Part shown: piece after piece, positions 1 through 12,499 of the stretch
Layout of the letters: each line of letters starts with the position of its first letter
How positions within the stretch are numbered: position 1 is the first letter of the stretch
Source: Chionis minor
Lineage: Eukaryota; Chordata; Aves; Charadriiformes; Chionididae
Length of the DNA stretch: 64,000 nucleotides
Assembly: GCA_013398295.1 (NCBI GenBank)
Contig: VZSF01010488.1
Span: 372,001 to 436,000 of the forward strand
Direction: 5' to 3'
Program-made: the position numbers and the translations under genes
The notes under the pieces: generated by a model
Seen by the model: the letters and a program-made list of their open reading frames with translations, nothing else
Told to the model about the DNA's origin: nothing
The model's database searches: none

Positions 1-298
1 TTTATTTCTAATCACTCTCTTTTAGAAGGATAATTTAAGCCACTTGACATGTGAGGTGCCGCATACGTGCTCTGACCTAGGATGAGAAAGAAACAAGATA
101 ACCTTCTCTGTTAGAAAATAAAAATCGTGAACCAGAAACCATGATCTCATCTTGGCTTCTGCAGCGTGCCCTGATTAAAAAGGAAATCTTTCTTCCGTCC
201 ACAAAATGAGACAAATGAAGCCTACAAGGCAGCATTCAGAGCCCGAAAGTTACAGTGGCGCAGCGCATGAGGCGGCTGCAGCCAGCATAGGTGCCCAG

Positions 299-376
299 AC
301 CTTCCTGTCCTCCTCCCCCTTTGTCACCCGTCCTCCCCCTGCTCTCCCCACCTGCCCTCATCACCCCCTCCCTGGC
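299..376. repeat. Pyrimidine-rich tract with a 10-bp direct repeat
   Basis: This roughly 78-bp stretch is almost entirely C and T on the plus strand. The decamer TCCTCCCCCT occurs exactly at 311-320 and again at 331-340, a spacing of 20 bp. It is a low-complexity patch; a binding site for poly-pyrimidine or SP/KLF-type factors is possible but not shown. Confidence 0.6.
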
Positions 377-539
377 CCATCTACACATGGGCAGGCAGAA
401 GTTTCCTCCACCGCTGAGAACTGGATTGCTGCCCTCATTTATTTGTCTCCTTTTTTCTTAAGCACTGGAGATGACCGCATGGGGTTGTCTTTGTCACATC
501 CTTACTGCTGCCTTTTGTAATTACAGGACACTGGTCTCC

Positions 540-760
540 CTGTGTATTTTCAAATACAGTTTAAGGATTAATGCTATTACATATCCTTTTTTTCGGAGAG
601 AGCTCAACTCTTTTCTCCATACTGTCATGCATTTACAATAATCTCTGAAATGTCAACTGTGGAAGGTACAGCACCATCAGAAGCAATCTTCGATTAGTAG
701 TGTTATTACACTGTGATATCAAAGTGTCTCTAAAATAATGATAAAATCTTAATGTTTAAA
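540..760. promoter_or_regulatory. Candidate conserved non-coding element (weak)
   Basis: The sequence is balanced, non-repetitive and rich in short AT motifs such as GGATTAATG and ATTTACAAT, with no open frame of note. This texture is typical of developmental enhancers in vertebrate gene deserts. The call is an impression from sequence texture only; cross-species alignment would be needed to establish conservation. Confidence 0.15.
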
Positions 761-3700
761 TCTTTTCTCCCTTTTGTAAACATTCAGAGGTCATTTAACA
801 CAGTTTAAAAATAATGGAATAGGTCAGTCTAGAGGCAAAACAGTTTGAGAAGCTATCCGCCTATACAGCAAAATGCTAATGCCCTTTGTAATACAAAGGC
901 AAGGGGGTTGTTCTCTTTATTGCCTAATGTTTTGTGCTTTTTCAGACCCGGGTCCAGAAGTATTTATCTTTCACCTCAAAATCTGATTGCTGTGCTAATG
1001 CTATTTAAAACTAAATGGAAGAAAATTATATTCTCCACAAGAATTCGATTGATTCCTTTCTTTGAATAGAAAAAGAAATAATAGTAGTTTTTATTCACAC
1101 AAAGTCCTGTATAGAAACCTCTGTGTTTAAATCCCATTGGGCCTCTATAATTTGTTATTAGCTATTGGTTATAGCTGAGATAAATGCAAGGGAACACTAT
1201 TTATGTAATTGTAAGCAATGTCACATTTGGATTTGGGACTCAGACCTCCTACAGCTTTCTGAAAATCATTACTCTTTCTCCAGTTTGCTCTTTTTCCTGC
1301 AATCCTTTGAGTTTAAGCCAAACAGGAGCACTGTTCTCAGTCACAGGAAGAGTCAAATTAATTCTTGGAGTGAGCAAAAAAAGAGAATTCACTATGCAGC
1401 TGTATCAACCTCATGCACAATGTTTAAGGTGGCATTTGAGGAACTAAATGTGCTGAAATATTCAAGAATTATTCAAGTATTCAGTGACCCATAGGATGCC
1501 TGCGTGAACAAGAACATTCTTGACAGAGATGTCCAGCATGTTTTCCTGACTTCTGACAAGCAGCAGTCCAAAGGAGATGGTTTAATACCACAAATGACGC
1601 TAATTCTCTATTTTTCTCATATGGTCTCATGATCTTCCCCACCATGCTGATAGTATGCACAATGTAACACAGGACAATAGAACCAACTTACTGATTCGCA
1701 ACTACAGAGGAATTCAGTTGAAATTTTTAATAATTGTGTGTGATGCTCAGATATCACCTTCCCAGATGAGGTAGGAAAGCAGTTGAGTACAAAGATCTCA
1801 TCCTATTACGCCCTTTCGATCATTATCATTAGTGCATCAAGAAATCCACAGAGCAATTTATAGGATTTCTTTTCAGAGAATTGTTCAAATAAATCTCGGA
1901 TAAATGTTTTAAGTTTTAGCGCATTATAGAAATCCAAAGCCATGTTTGCTTTGCATGAAATAGGTGTCTAGAACAATAAGGATTTTTTGCATATGCAGGT
2001 ACCACAATTATATGTTCTTATAGCTTATATATAGATAGCTAATTGAACATTCACTTAGGAGTTAAGTTTACATGCCCCAGTTACAGAAATTCTGCATTAA
2101 AATTAGGTACTTAATTGCATACTCAAAGCCCTGACTTTCTGTTTGTAAATCTGATCTTTATTGGATTTTCCTTCGATTAACAGATTCCCAAAGCACCTCA
2201 GCCACTCTATTGCAAGTATTTCCTTCACCTGCCCAATCTTTAACTTTTATCACAGCTTCCTTGGGGCAAATACATTGTTTACTATCTCAAAGCATGTTGC
2301 AGCACACCTGATCTTTTTGTTTGCAAAACCACAAGAATCCTTCTGTAGATCTCACAATTACCACTAGCAAGGAACAGTCCCTTCATGTGGAAGAAATTAA
2401 AGCCTGAATTCAAGCCCAGGGTCTCTAAAGCGGGACACACATGGGAAGAAAGGTTCCCAGCTCCTTAACCTCCTGGATATATGTGCGAACACCAGGCATA
2501 ATGCAAGCTGTGGCAATTTTTTTCAAAGCAACAGAAGTCGTCACTAGCTGAATCTGGACCGTGACACAGACGTTACAGTCTCCTCACCCAAAAGAAGACG
2601 GTGCCTCTCCGGGCTCAATATTTTACACGTGAATTCAGATTTGGACCTCCAGAACCAAGAGTACCAAACAGTCTTACATATTTTTCCTGCTTTTGATGTA
2701 TGCTACAGTCCACTAGGAACAGTTCTAAAATAATTATATTTCATTTCATCTCTCGTCAGACAACAAGTTAGCTTAGCACATTTTAATGGAGTGGTGCACA
2801 GTGTCTCTTTCACTTAATGAGACCACATTTTGATGAGAGACTCTAGTGGGTTAAGGAATCATAACCATAATGAAATCCAAGGTTTGGGGTTTTGGTTCAT
2901 TAGGCAACAAGGATGGCTCTTCAGAATACTTGCTTCGAAAAAGAAATACAGATGCCAAGATTTTATATCCCTCTGGAGAGTTTTTCTGTGAACTATCATT
3001 AGTGAAGAAATGTACTTGGAGGGAGAGGAAAGAAAGGAGGGATTAAAGAATTCAGCTGTGCCACAATACATTTATCCATCAAAACAGGATAAAAAATTGG
3101 TTTCTCAGTCCTGCAAAGTAAAAACAGTCATGAATCTATTTTGATAATCTTGAACCAGATAAAGAGCCATTTCTATTTCCAAAATACCAGTTATCTTGCA
3201 TACATTAAAGGTGTCGCACCAGTTGACAGTTACATGCATCCCTTTCCACCACGTATACAAAAAATATAAGCACGAGATATGGGCAGCATGCGTATCGCCA
3301 ACCTCCGACAGATGTTTTCCTAGAAGAAATTAGTATTGTGCCTGCAGCAGGAGCAGACAGCAAGAAAAAGGGGACAAATCAGCAATTTTGCACTATATGA
3401 ACCTACCAACACTGCATTCTCGCCTCACAATAAAAATATTATGAAGAAAGAACTGAAGGGTATTTGTGAAACATTTGATGTATTTTCATATCAATTCTCC
3501 TTACTATTATAATTTGCATAAACTAGCAGTCATCCTGATAATAGAAGAGGATGGAAAGGTTATGGGTTATCTTGCCCAGAGATGGGTCCTCTGGGAAGGT
3601 AAGCCAAAAAGCTGTACAAGTTTGGGGAAGGCTGAAGCGAACCAGACAAATAAAGGCAGGAGTTTATCTTCTGCTGTACTTGTATCCATGCTTTCCCCAG

Positions 3701-4129
3701 GAGCTAAACCATACGCTTGCAATACCAAATAACTGTGCTCATTTTAAAATTATTAAGTAGCACAGGAGAAGAAGAAAGGGGAGTTTAAGTACTGCAAAAT
3801 AAGCAATATGCCTTCCATTAGCAGTAAAGGGATGTTATGAAATCAGAATGGAGAGCTGCAAGCCCTGGACATTTTCTTACTACAACAAAATGCAGAAAGT
3901 GTGAACTTGGAGTCTGTAAGAGGCTCTCTGGGAGCTCTGTTCCTCCTTACATGTGCATGCCATGGACCGCACAAAATCTCACAGAAGAAAATATGATAAT
4001 GCCTTCAATTTGTGAACTACGAAAAATGAAGTGCAGTGGTTATAGTCGAAGCATTCATTTCAAAGGTTAATATGCAGACTGTATTAGTCCTCCCAGGCAT
4101 AATCATTAAGCAGAAATGATGATTAAAAG

Positions 4130-4700
4130 TCATAATACGTAGTTTGTTTTTTTTAATCCCACACTTGACTTTGATCAGCATATCAGATTACAAGGCATGC
4201 ATAATCAACAATATTGTAATTAAATTGCATCAAAGATTGCTGACCTTTTGGTGCAATCTTTCGGGTAAAATTCACAGTACACAAACATGCTTTAATCTAT
4301 GTGAAACATTTATCATGCACAAAGAAAGGTAACTTTTTGACATCAACATAATTAGCCCTGGCGTATTGACTCTACATGTCAGCCCTTGGCTGTGAGCTAA
4401 CTTGTGTGAGATCTTGACATAATCATGTTAAGTGCTGCCAGTTTGCATAGCTGCCATGGATTAAAGAAGAAAAATGATATCAACAATGTAGGCGTATGTT
4501 CTCTGCCGCATGTTAATGAAGCCATTTGCACTAAAAGTGTTGATATTTAGAATTTGCTTTGTTTTAATTATGAAAACAATCAATATTATAGAATCTTTGT
4601 ACTTTTATAAATAGGCCATTAATTAACCTATTGATTATTGCAGAGAGCGAGAGAAATATTCTTCCTGAAAATGTATTCACTTTTTCAAGGTCTTCTCTAT
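4130..4700. promoter_or_regulatory. Candidate conserved non-coding element / enhancer
   Basis: This stretch is unique, AT-rich and dense in homeodomain-type cores (TAATTA or ATTAAT type) near 4215, 4350, 4510 and 4620, with further TTAAT and TGATTA words. It has no simple repeats, no transposon resemblance and no coding potential. In vertebrate gene deserts this texture commonly marks deeply conserved enhancers bound by homeodomain, POU or SOX factors. The motif content is seen; conservation and activity are inferred. Confidence 0.25.
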
Positions 4701-6447
4701 CCCTTCTAGAATGCTGTGATCTACTGGTAGAATAAAATTGCCTTTTTACCATATGAGTAAATAGCCATAATGGCTACAGCATAATTTACAGATTATTTTG
4801 GTTCTCCTTGAACCAAGGTCTGAAAGCTGCTAGAGCCACCTGATAAAAGAAACTTGCCATCAGATGAAATTTGGATTTCTATCCACAGAAAACACTGGAT
4901 TTCATTTCTCTCAACTTTATCTGGAAGTTGCATACTGACAACAGGGACCTCTGAAGACTTTTCAACCTGGCCTGTCTCCCGCCTTTTAATTTGCATACTT
5001 GATACCCTGAAATCACCTTCTGAGATCTTAGAGCAGTGCTGTTTCTCCTAGCAAGGAGAGATAAGAGGATGTACTTTACACATCCCTTAAGCCTGATAGC
5101 ATTAAAATGCTGTATCTTGGCATCTGTAAAAACTTCATTGCAAATGTAACACTGTGGGTTTTAATACATGCAAGGTTATAACTATCCAATTTAGATTTTT
5201 TATTATTATTATTCTAGATAACACAGGATAAATGCTTATTTCAGCATATGTCTTGGAGCTTTGATGATCCGGGGTCAGGCAGCAAATTTTACCACATGAA
5301 CACAATAACCATGAGACCACAGTTTAAGGTACTGACTAAGACACAGTTTCAAACTTCTCTATTTATATCACACACAGAGAAAAGTTTGACTGCTGCATAT
5401 AATATAATGATATCATAACCATGAGCTACAAATTCAGCATCAGCAACATCAATTTTAAAAATTCAGCATTATCCTTTATTGCTATAAAATACGCTTACAA
5501 ATGCTAATCAGTTATAAAATGACATAGAGTTAGGAACTGGCCAGCTCCAGAATTTTAAATGTGCCCACATCCTGGTGCATTGCAGGGTGACTAGTTTTGA
5601 ATGCCTAGATCTGAACACACTCTAGGGTCCTTAGCCAAGTGCCAACTTGGACTTGAATTAATTTTATTTCTGTTTAGGACTTCATTAAAGTAAAACCATG
5701 TTTTTGCCAAGATTTAAGCAGCAGAGAATAGAAAATCACATAAGAACAGATGCTTTCCTAGTGCTTCTACCATTTAAAAAAATCTGATTCTGAAATCCTT
5801 GCAGTGAGTGGGTGCTGCTGATCCCAACCGAGCTCTCGCATTGACTGAACATGCACTGTTCTGGTTACAGACCTCATCTGGAGTTGAATCCTGTTACAGT
5901 GACTGTCTTCAGAGTTCTTTTCTATATAGACTTAAACATTGTGTACTTACAAAGTACTCTACTAATTGCATGAATTTTATTCCTTTAAAAGTAGATCTGA
6001 AAGTCAGTTAAATCTTTCAACAAAACTGATCCTTCCAAAAAAGGAGAAGCGGAGCATCCTAATAACCTGGGTCCATTCTGGAATAGATGAAAGGGAGGAA
6101 TTGTGTAGCTCCCTTACACAAAACATTTTTAGGGTACTTGCTAGACTCTTGTTCTTATCTTCACAGACAAAGCAATATTCATTTGCCTAAAAATAGGTAT
6201 TTACTGCCATTGGGAGATCTTTGGATTGCCTACCTTGCATCCAGCTGCCATTCCAGAAGCCCATGGGTCTCTTGTCAATCCTATGCCATCTCTGCCAAAG
6301 CCACGCTGATATCACAGATGCCTACAGTGTCCCCACTGGCACTAGACATCTTGGTGTGGGCAACCGAAGTGAGCCCCTAACGACTGTTCCAGTCACATAG
6401 GCTAGGATTCTGCATGGGATTAAAACACATGTTTTCACGTGTCTACG

Positions 6448-6505
6448 TGCAAACTAGGTGCCTAGGCTCCTATTGTAGTCAGTGGAGAGCTAGTGAAAAT
6501 AGGTG
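6448..6505. repeat. Palindromic repeat fragment, copy A
   Basis: The core at about 6464-6489 is an imperfect palindrome: TAGGCTCC on the left faces GGAGAGCTAG on the right. The 25-bp core matches a second copy at 24663-24687 at about 21 positions. The texture (TAGGTGCCTA-type words around a self-complementary centre) is like old palindromic DNA elements seen in reptile and bird genomes. The match between the copies is seen; the transposon origin is inferred. Confidence 0.45.
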
Positions 6506-9500
6506 GTGGAGACCGGGAGTCTTCTAGCAGATTAGCTTGATGTGTCTTTAGGAGCCAGCAACCATACTTACTGCAGGCTCAGTTCAGTTGCCTAAAATTG
6601 TTGCTTTTGGCTACCCAGATGCACAAATGTGGTAAAAGTAACATGAGACACATAGGAAATCGAAGCCCTTGTGGATTAAAAACTTGCAGCAGGGAAGTCA
6701 GAGTTTCAAATAGCACTAGATAACTACATATAAGCAACTGAATCAAGCCCTGCTGATTTTACTGGGATCTTAGACTCCCAGCTGACATGCAGACACCTAC
6801 TTTTAGGTACCTGATCTGGAACTAAATCCAAAAATCTTGTCCAAGGGCAAATTCCTCTTCTACGGCCCAGTTTGCCAGTACCTCTCACTAGTTTAAATGA
6901 GAAGGAGCACAAAATGTAAATTAAACTATTTTGATGTACAGCTGAGAGAAGAACCACCTGTTTGGCTTCTTTTTCTATTACAGTCCAGTAATAATATAGA
7001 TTTTACAATTCCACAAATCATAGGCTTACTCTTGCCACTCTAAGCATCAAATCAAACCCAATTCCAGATTAAGACTCAAACATCAAAGAGGTACTTCCAC
7101 TACTCCTCCTCCTCCCTGAACAGTATCTTGCTCTGCTATTTAGGGCATTATCTGCACAGACCACGTAGACCAAAGCAGGTATCTGCAATGAAATGTTTCT
7201 GTTCTGCCTCTTCCACTTATTCTGCTTTTGCTTGTTCCTTAGCAGAAATGAACCCTTCAGAAAGAGCTGTTGACGTGCCTTTCTATTTTGCATTACGCTT
7301 ATAAAAAGCTCTTCACAAGCAATCTTTACAGTACCAATATTTAGTGAAATGGATTTCTTTTACTTTTTGCATTACTGCACAGGTTATTGGTTCTGGGAAC
7401 TAAATTTAATTTATTTCCAAGTATCTCAGGCATTTCATACATCACTTTAGTATCCCTTTCTCTCATCATGAACACTAGACATATTTATACCTACAGGGCT
7501 CATGATACATCTTGGACATAAAGAACAAGTATTCTTTCTGCCGCAAAGAGAGAACCTAATGCTCAAAAAAAAACCCACTATGAAAATGTTCCGTCATCTT
7601 CTATGCACAGGTATTAATTTTAAAAATACGCACTTAGTTAGGTATAAATAAATATTAATTACCAGTTTTCTCTGGGGATCTGTGTCTGTTTCTGGCTACA
7701 CTTGATACACCAACAGCTTTAGATTCTCTGACGGGACATGTATGTAATCCCTTGCTCTTACTTCGCCAGGACTTCAAGGAGCCCTAGATGACACAAATAG
7801 CTGGCACCAAATAACAGGTATAGGTATCAAAAACAGGGCTAGGCGATCCACTAATTTTTTCTGGCACTATGTTGTGCATCAGCATAAAAGGTGTCACTAC
7901 TGAGCATAAGCTTGTAATTCCTCTTGATCGATCAACTCCTGAAAAAAATCATTTGAGATGTGATACCAAAATGTGCTTTAAGGGATTCCTCTAACTTTCA
8001 GAATTTTTCAAGCCGCAATAGCTGAATCCCTTGAAATGTAATAACATTAGAAAGTTTTCCAAGTGGTGTCTTAGCCAATCTCCTTTTTTTCGCCAGTTGC
8101 TTTGCTTAACCAGAAAATGCTGAATGTTCAAGACAGAAACTTCTAGGTCTCCTCTGTATCAACCCCGATTTTCCTTACCTCTTTGATCTGTACTGAAAAA
8201 CAACATCAACATTGTGAACATTCCAGGTCAGTGCATGGTTCACATCTGGTATTCCAGACTAGCTTTTATACCCTGCTAGATAATTTTCATATCGAACTTC
8301 AAAATATTCTTCAATTGCTGATTCCTTCCTTCCTAGCATTGTTAAAGCTCCTTGTATGTATTGTTTTAGGCTTACTTGTCATGTCCTAAATCTTTTTGAC
8401 CTATGTTTTTCTACCTTTGGGTAGCAAATTTTAATTTCTAATGTTTCTGTTCAAACATGAAGAAATCTACAACCCAAAACTTCGATTTCCTGATATCTCA
8501 TCTGCACACTGGGCACCACTTAGCCTTGCTCCTGAGCAATCAAGGAGAGTTTTTGCCTGTATGGTAGTTTTTTAGAACCTTAGAAAAGTTTTAACTCTTT
8601 CCCAATCAAAGTCTGCCAGTGTAGGCAGGTAATTTTGTGTCAGGAGGCTCAGCCTTTGAGCCATTCATTTCATTAAGATCAGAGTTTTCCCCTACAACAC
8701 AGTAGTTGATACTTAATCAAAGATATCAATTAACCATAGATGTATGTGCCAAAATGTATTCACTTTAGATTACCCAGCTTTTTCCTGACCACCATTATAT
8801 AGATACTCTATTTATAATTGGCAACCTGCATGTACTCGTTCTATCAAATTCTTTATCCAGACATTTAAGCTTCTTTTTAAATCAGATTTTTCTCAAAGTG
8901 TGTTTATATATGTACGCTTTATGACTTTTGTAATAATGTAGACCCTACCATAACCTGAATCAGATTTGCCAAAATTTCTTGCCTCTTACATTTTCTCATC
9001 CTGAATCCTCTGATGTAAGACATTTAATTTCGACACCAGCATGCAAGCTATACGTTGTGATATTACAGATCAGCTTCTTTCTGATACGCCACCAAATGCT
9101 TATCAGAAATGCAGTTAAACAGAATATATGGTCACATCTTTATCTATTGATTCAGTAATTCATTGGAGAAGCCAGGCAAACATTGTCAGAGTTTGCTCTT
9201 TTATAATTGTTTCTAACCACCTCTGTTAGACTGTGAATTCTTCCAAAAATTTCAGCCTGCTTTCGATATGCCTGCTACACTCTTTTGGAGGCTTATGATT
9301 AAATCCTGCATAGCAACTGCTCCCTATATACTCACTCACTGTCAGGAGGTTAACTGGTAGATCTGCATTCACCACATTTTCTCCCAGTCCCTAAAGCCCT
9401 CATTCCCTCTGCAACGATAAACGGAGACCTTAAGAGCACCGCTTTAAGTACACACGACCCTCACTTCCATCTCTGCGTGAGCTTTCTGTTGACTATTCCC

Positions 9501-11974
9501 TAACCACCACATGCAGCAAAGGCACTTACATTCGGCTGTTGTTCATGGCACTGTATGCCTGCTGAGGGGATGGAAATGCCTAGGTCTTCTTTATAATAGC
9601 TACTGTCAGTGCAAAGCCCGCTAGACAAAGCACAATAATTTCGCCTCATAAAGAATAAACGCTGCTTTTCATGTAGAGGAAGGAAACGCAGCTAAGCCCT
9701 GAGCATCTTTGCTATTCAAATTCATAGCGATCTTTGTACCCAAAAATTGTATCAAGTCTGAAATTTCTTATAACTAACTTTGGTTTTATGAGGATTTCAG
9801 TCATCCGTCATGACCTTCAGAAAATCGGAGTTTACCTATACTTATTTTTAGACATGAAGGAAAAGAGGATTTCATTTTAACAAGCTTTAGAGAAAAACTT
9901 GTGAAGCCAAAAATAGTTTTCAGTAATAATATGCTGAAACTTCAAAACACTTTATGCTAAATCCTTAAAATACTAGATGGTAAGTTTTTACTATTTTTGT
10001 TACATACGGAGTATATATTTGGATCAGAGTGCTGTGGTCTTCATAAGCATGTTGCTGCAAAAGTCAGTTTCAAACTCATCATGAAATGTCACAACAAGGA
10101 AGTGCCTCATTATTGTATGAAATTTGTTTACTACTTTATCCATAAATCACTATTTCTAGAGAGCATATGATAAGATGTACAGCACCTGAAGTTAATTTGC
10201 ATCACTGAGCAGCAAAGATAGGTAGATACGTACATTCTTATGCATAGATGTTCTGATCTCCATTCTCTTTTTCAGTTACTTATATGTCTGAAAATTGTTT
10301 CTTAGTAATATTTTTTACATTTCAAAGATCTTTTAATCAAATCAAACTTGTGTCAATTTTACTGAAATCAAATTACTGATCAAATTTGACTCCTCTGTTG
10401 CCGGAAAATAAATTAGTAAGTCTCAGTGTGGTATTACAGGTGAAAAAATATACATGTAAAGACATTCAATTTGCCAAGAATCTTCATGTAATACAGTTTT
10501 GGACAAGAGTGCTGTCAAATTTAGTTCCTCATCGGCAGTCTTCAAAATTGGCTTCTTCCTTCCAGTAGAACTAAGAAAGCAAGTTTCCGCTTCCTACACT
10601 GGACAGTTCATTTTCTCTATTGAGGAATAAGGGGAAAGTGTGAAAAAAAGGGTTAGCAATGAAAATTTTAAAATGTAATATCATTAATTTTGACATCGTA
10701 TCTAGGCTCATGGACAGCTTTTGTAGTGACTGAGATGACTCCAGATTATGTACAATCTGAACAGCATTTTAATATGTGGTAAGTCTACTTTAAAATTTAA
10801 ATTATTATTTTTCTTTGAACGTGACTTATTTTGCCATCTCAATATTATTCAACGAAATCCCAAACTGAATATCATCTACAATATATCAGTATATTCTACC
10901 ACAATTTATTGAAAGATATTACAAAGATTTAAGGTCTTCAGAAGTATATACACAATCTGGTATTTCCTACCAGTCTGAAGGGTTGATTTTTCAACCGTAA
11001 TAATCCCTGATAAACATAAGTTCTCCAGAATGCATGAAAAGAAATCCCTTTCATACCAATAGCTAGTATCTTCCATAGAAAGATTTATATGCACTCTTCT
11101 AAAGCAGCATCTTGTTTCACAGTCTTAAACTAATGTTTGTCTTCTAAATAATATACGATTAGTAGATATTATGCCAAGAATAAATGTACTGCATGAAACT
11201 ATAATAAATCTGTAAACTTCAATCCTTGCACAATACTCTACCAGAATACCTTGCAGCAATCAATAATACGTTTCACACTATCAATGAATAGCATAACACA
11301 GTGAAAGATGCATGGAAGTCTTTGCTATACTCAATAAATTATGCTTCATAGCCAAATATTGTTTGTAGAATAGGCTGCATCACAAACAACTCCTGGGAAC
11401 TATAAGTTCAGGATCATTTCTATAATATCTGCAGATATATTTATGACAACTCTGGAACATAAGGTTCCAAACTGATTCGATACCTAAACAAATTGGAACA
11501 AATGTTATATCAAGGGTATTTTCTTTATCATCAATAAACCTGACATATAGTACACCACAGAATTATGCTAACAAATATATTTTCAAGGATGATCCTAACT
11601 GCAGGTAACAGAACAGATCTTGAATGTAAATGTTTTTACGCAGTGGCAAGAGCAAACTTAAAGAACACTCTCTGACATTTATACTCTCTATCCAAGGTAA
11701 ACATAACTTTTCCCTAACTTTCCCTGACTACTAGTGGCAAGGTTTCTTTATAGCGCAAGTTAACAAAACTATTGTAGCTGTGCAGGTACTTCAGATGAGA
11801 AACATCACTTATCTCAGCTATTCAAACCATATCTAAATCACCGTGCCTGCCTCTCTTAGGAAGTAGTAAAATACTCCCTGTGATAAGCCCCTGTTAATTT
11901 TTTTCAGCTGTTTCCCACTGCTTCCAGAGGGCAATTATATTTACAACACAGCAATAAGCTCATGGCAACAGTTT

Positions 11975-12033
11975 AAAAAAACAAAAAAAAAAAAACCAAA
12001 AACCCACACAACAGAAAACAAAGAAAACAAAAG
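11975..12033. repeat. A-rich low-complexity tract
   Basis: About 59 bp of A runs separated by single or paired C and G bases, including a 13-A run. It could be the decayed poly(A) tail of an old retroposed copy on the plus strand, but the sequence immediately upstream resembles no element I know. It lies some 500 bp before the candidate LTR block. Confidence 0.7.
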
Positions 12034-12188
12034 CTATTTCACGGAGGAAAGGAAGTCTCCACGCCCAGGGAGTGTAGACCAAGCTACAAGTTGAGAACTT
12101 CTGTTTCATGTACTTCTGCTAATATTTCAGGTCTACAGAAGGAAATAGCCACAATGAGTGGCTACGCATCTGCCTACTTTTTTGGCTG

Positions 12189-12241
12189 CCCTACCACGGT
12201 CCAAAGTGGGCCAAAGTAGTAGTAGTCCAAAGCCCTACCAC
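12189..12241 (+). repeat. Short local duplication
   Basis: CCCTACCAC occurs at 12189-12197 and 12233-12241. Between them CCAAAG appears three times (12201, 12211 and 12227) together with a short (GTA)n run. This looks like a small imperfect tandem duplication or slippage product. Confidence 0.6.
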
Positions 12242-12499
12242 AGAGTCCGGCCACAATGCAAAGGCAAACTGGGCAACTCAGAATACAACATATAAAATCA
12301 GCATCCCAAACAGCAAAACTTCAGCAACAGTCCCTTTCTGAAGAGGTGAAAGATGCATGTTTGAGGAAGGACAGTAAGCAAGGGTCTGAACACTGGATTC
12401 TCATGGTCTGGGTAAGTTCTATAGATGGTAAATGAATCTATAAGAAGGCCTTGTTTTGAAGGGAAGAAGACGTCTCTGTGATGTTCTGTCTCCACAGTT

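Larger units (their letters stand above)
1..5300. other. Non-coding AT-rich unique sequence
   Basis: No gene is visible. Open frames are under about 110 codons, lie on both strands and match nothing I recognise. The stretch opens with a short pyrimidine-rich patch at 299-376 and otherwise is AT-rich unique DNA. Two parts (about 540-760 and 4130-4700) have the texture of conserved non-coding DNA and are listed separately. I see no recognisable transposon in the rest. Confidence 0.7.
5301..12430. other. Non-coding unique sequence
   Basis: No gene is recognised. Open frames are short and scattered. The stretch holds a palindromic repeat near 6.44-6.50 kb and an A-rich low-complexity tract at 11975-12033. 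A small inverted motif (ACCTA at 6795-6799 facing TAGGT at 6804-6808) may be another scrap of the same palindromic repeat class. A short reiterated patch lies at 12189-12241. Otherwise I see only AT-rich unique DNA, with long runs of TA-rich sequence from about 10.3 to 11.8 kb. Confidence 0.65.

Noticed and set aside
206..520. 104-codon plus-strand frame
   Set aside because: Its proline- and serine-rich content comes from the pyrimidine-rich tract at 299-376; no family resemblance and no splice context.
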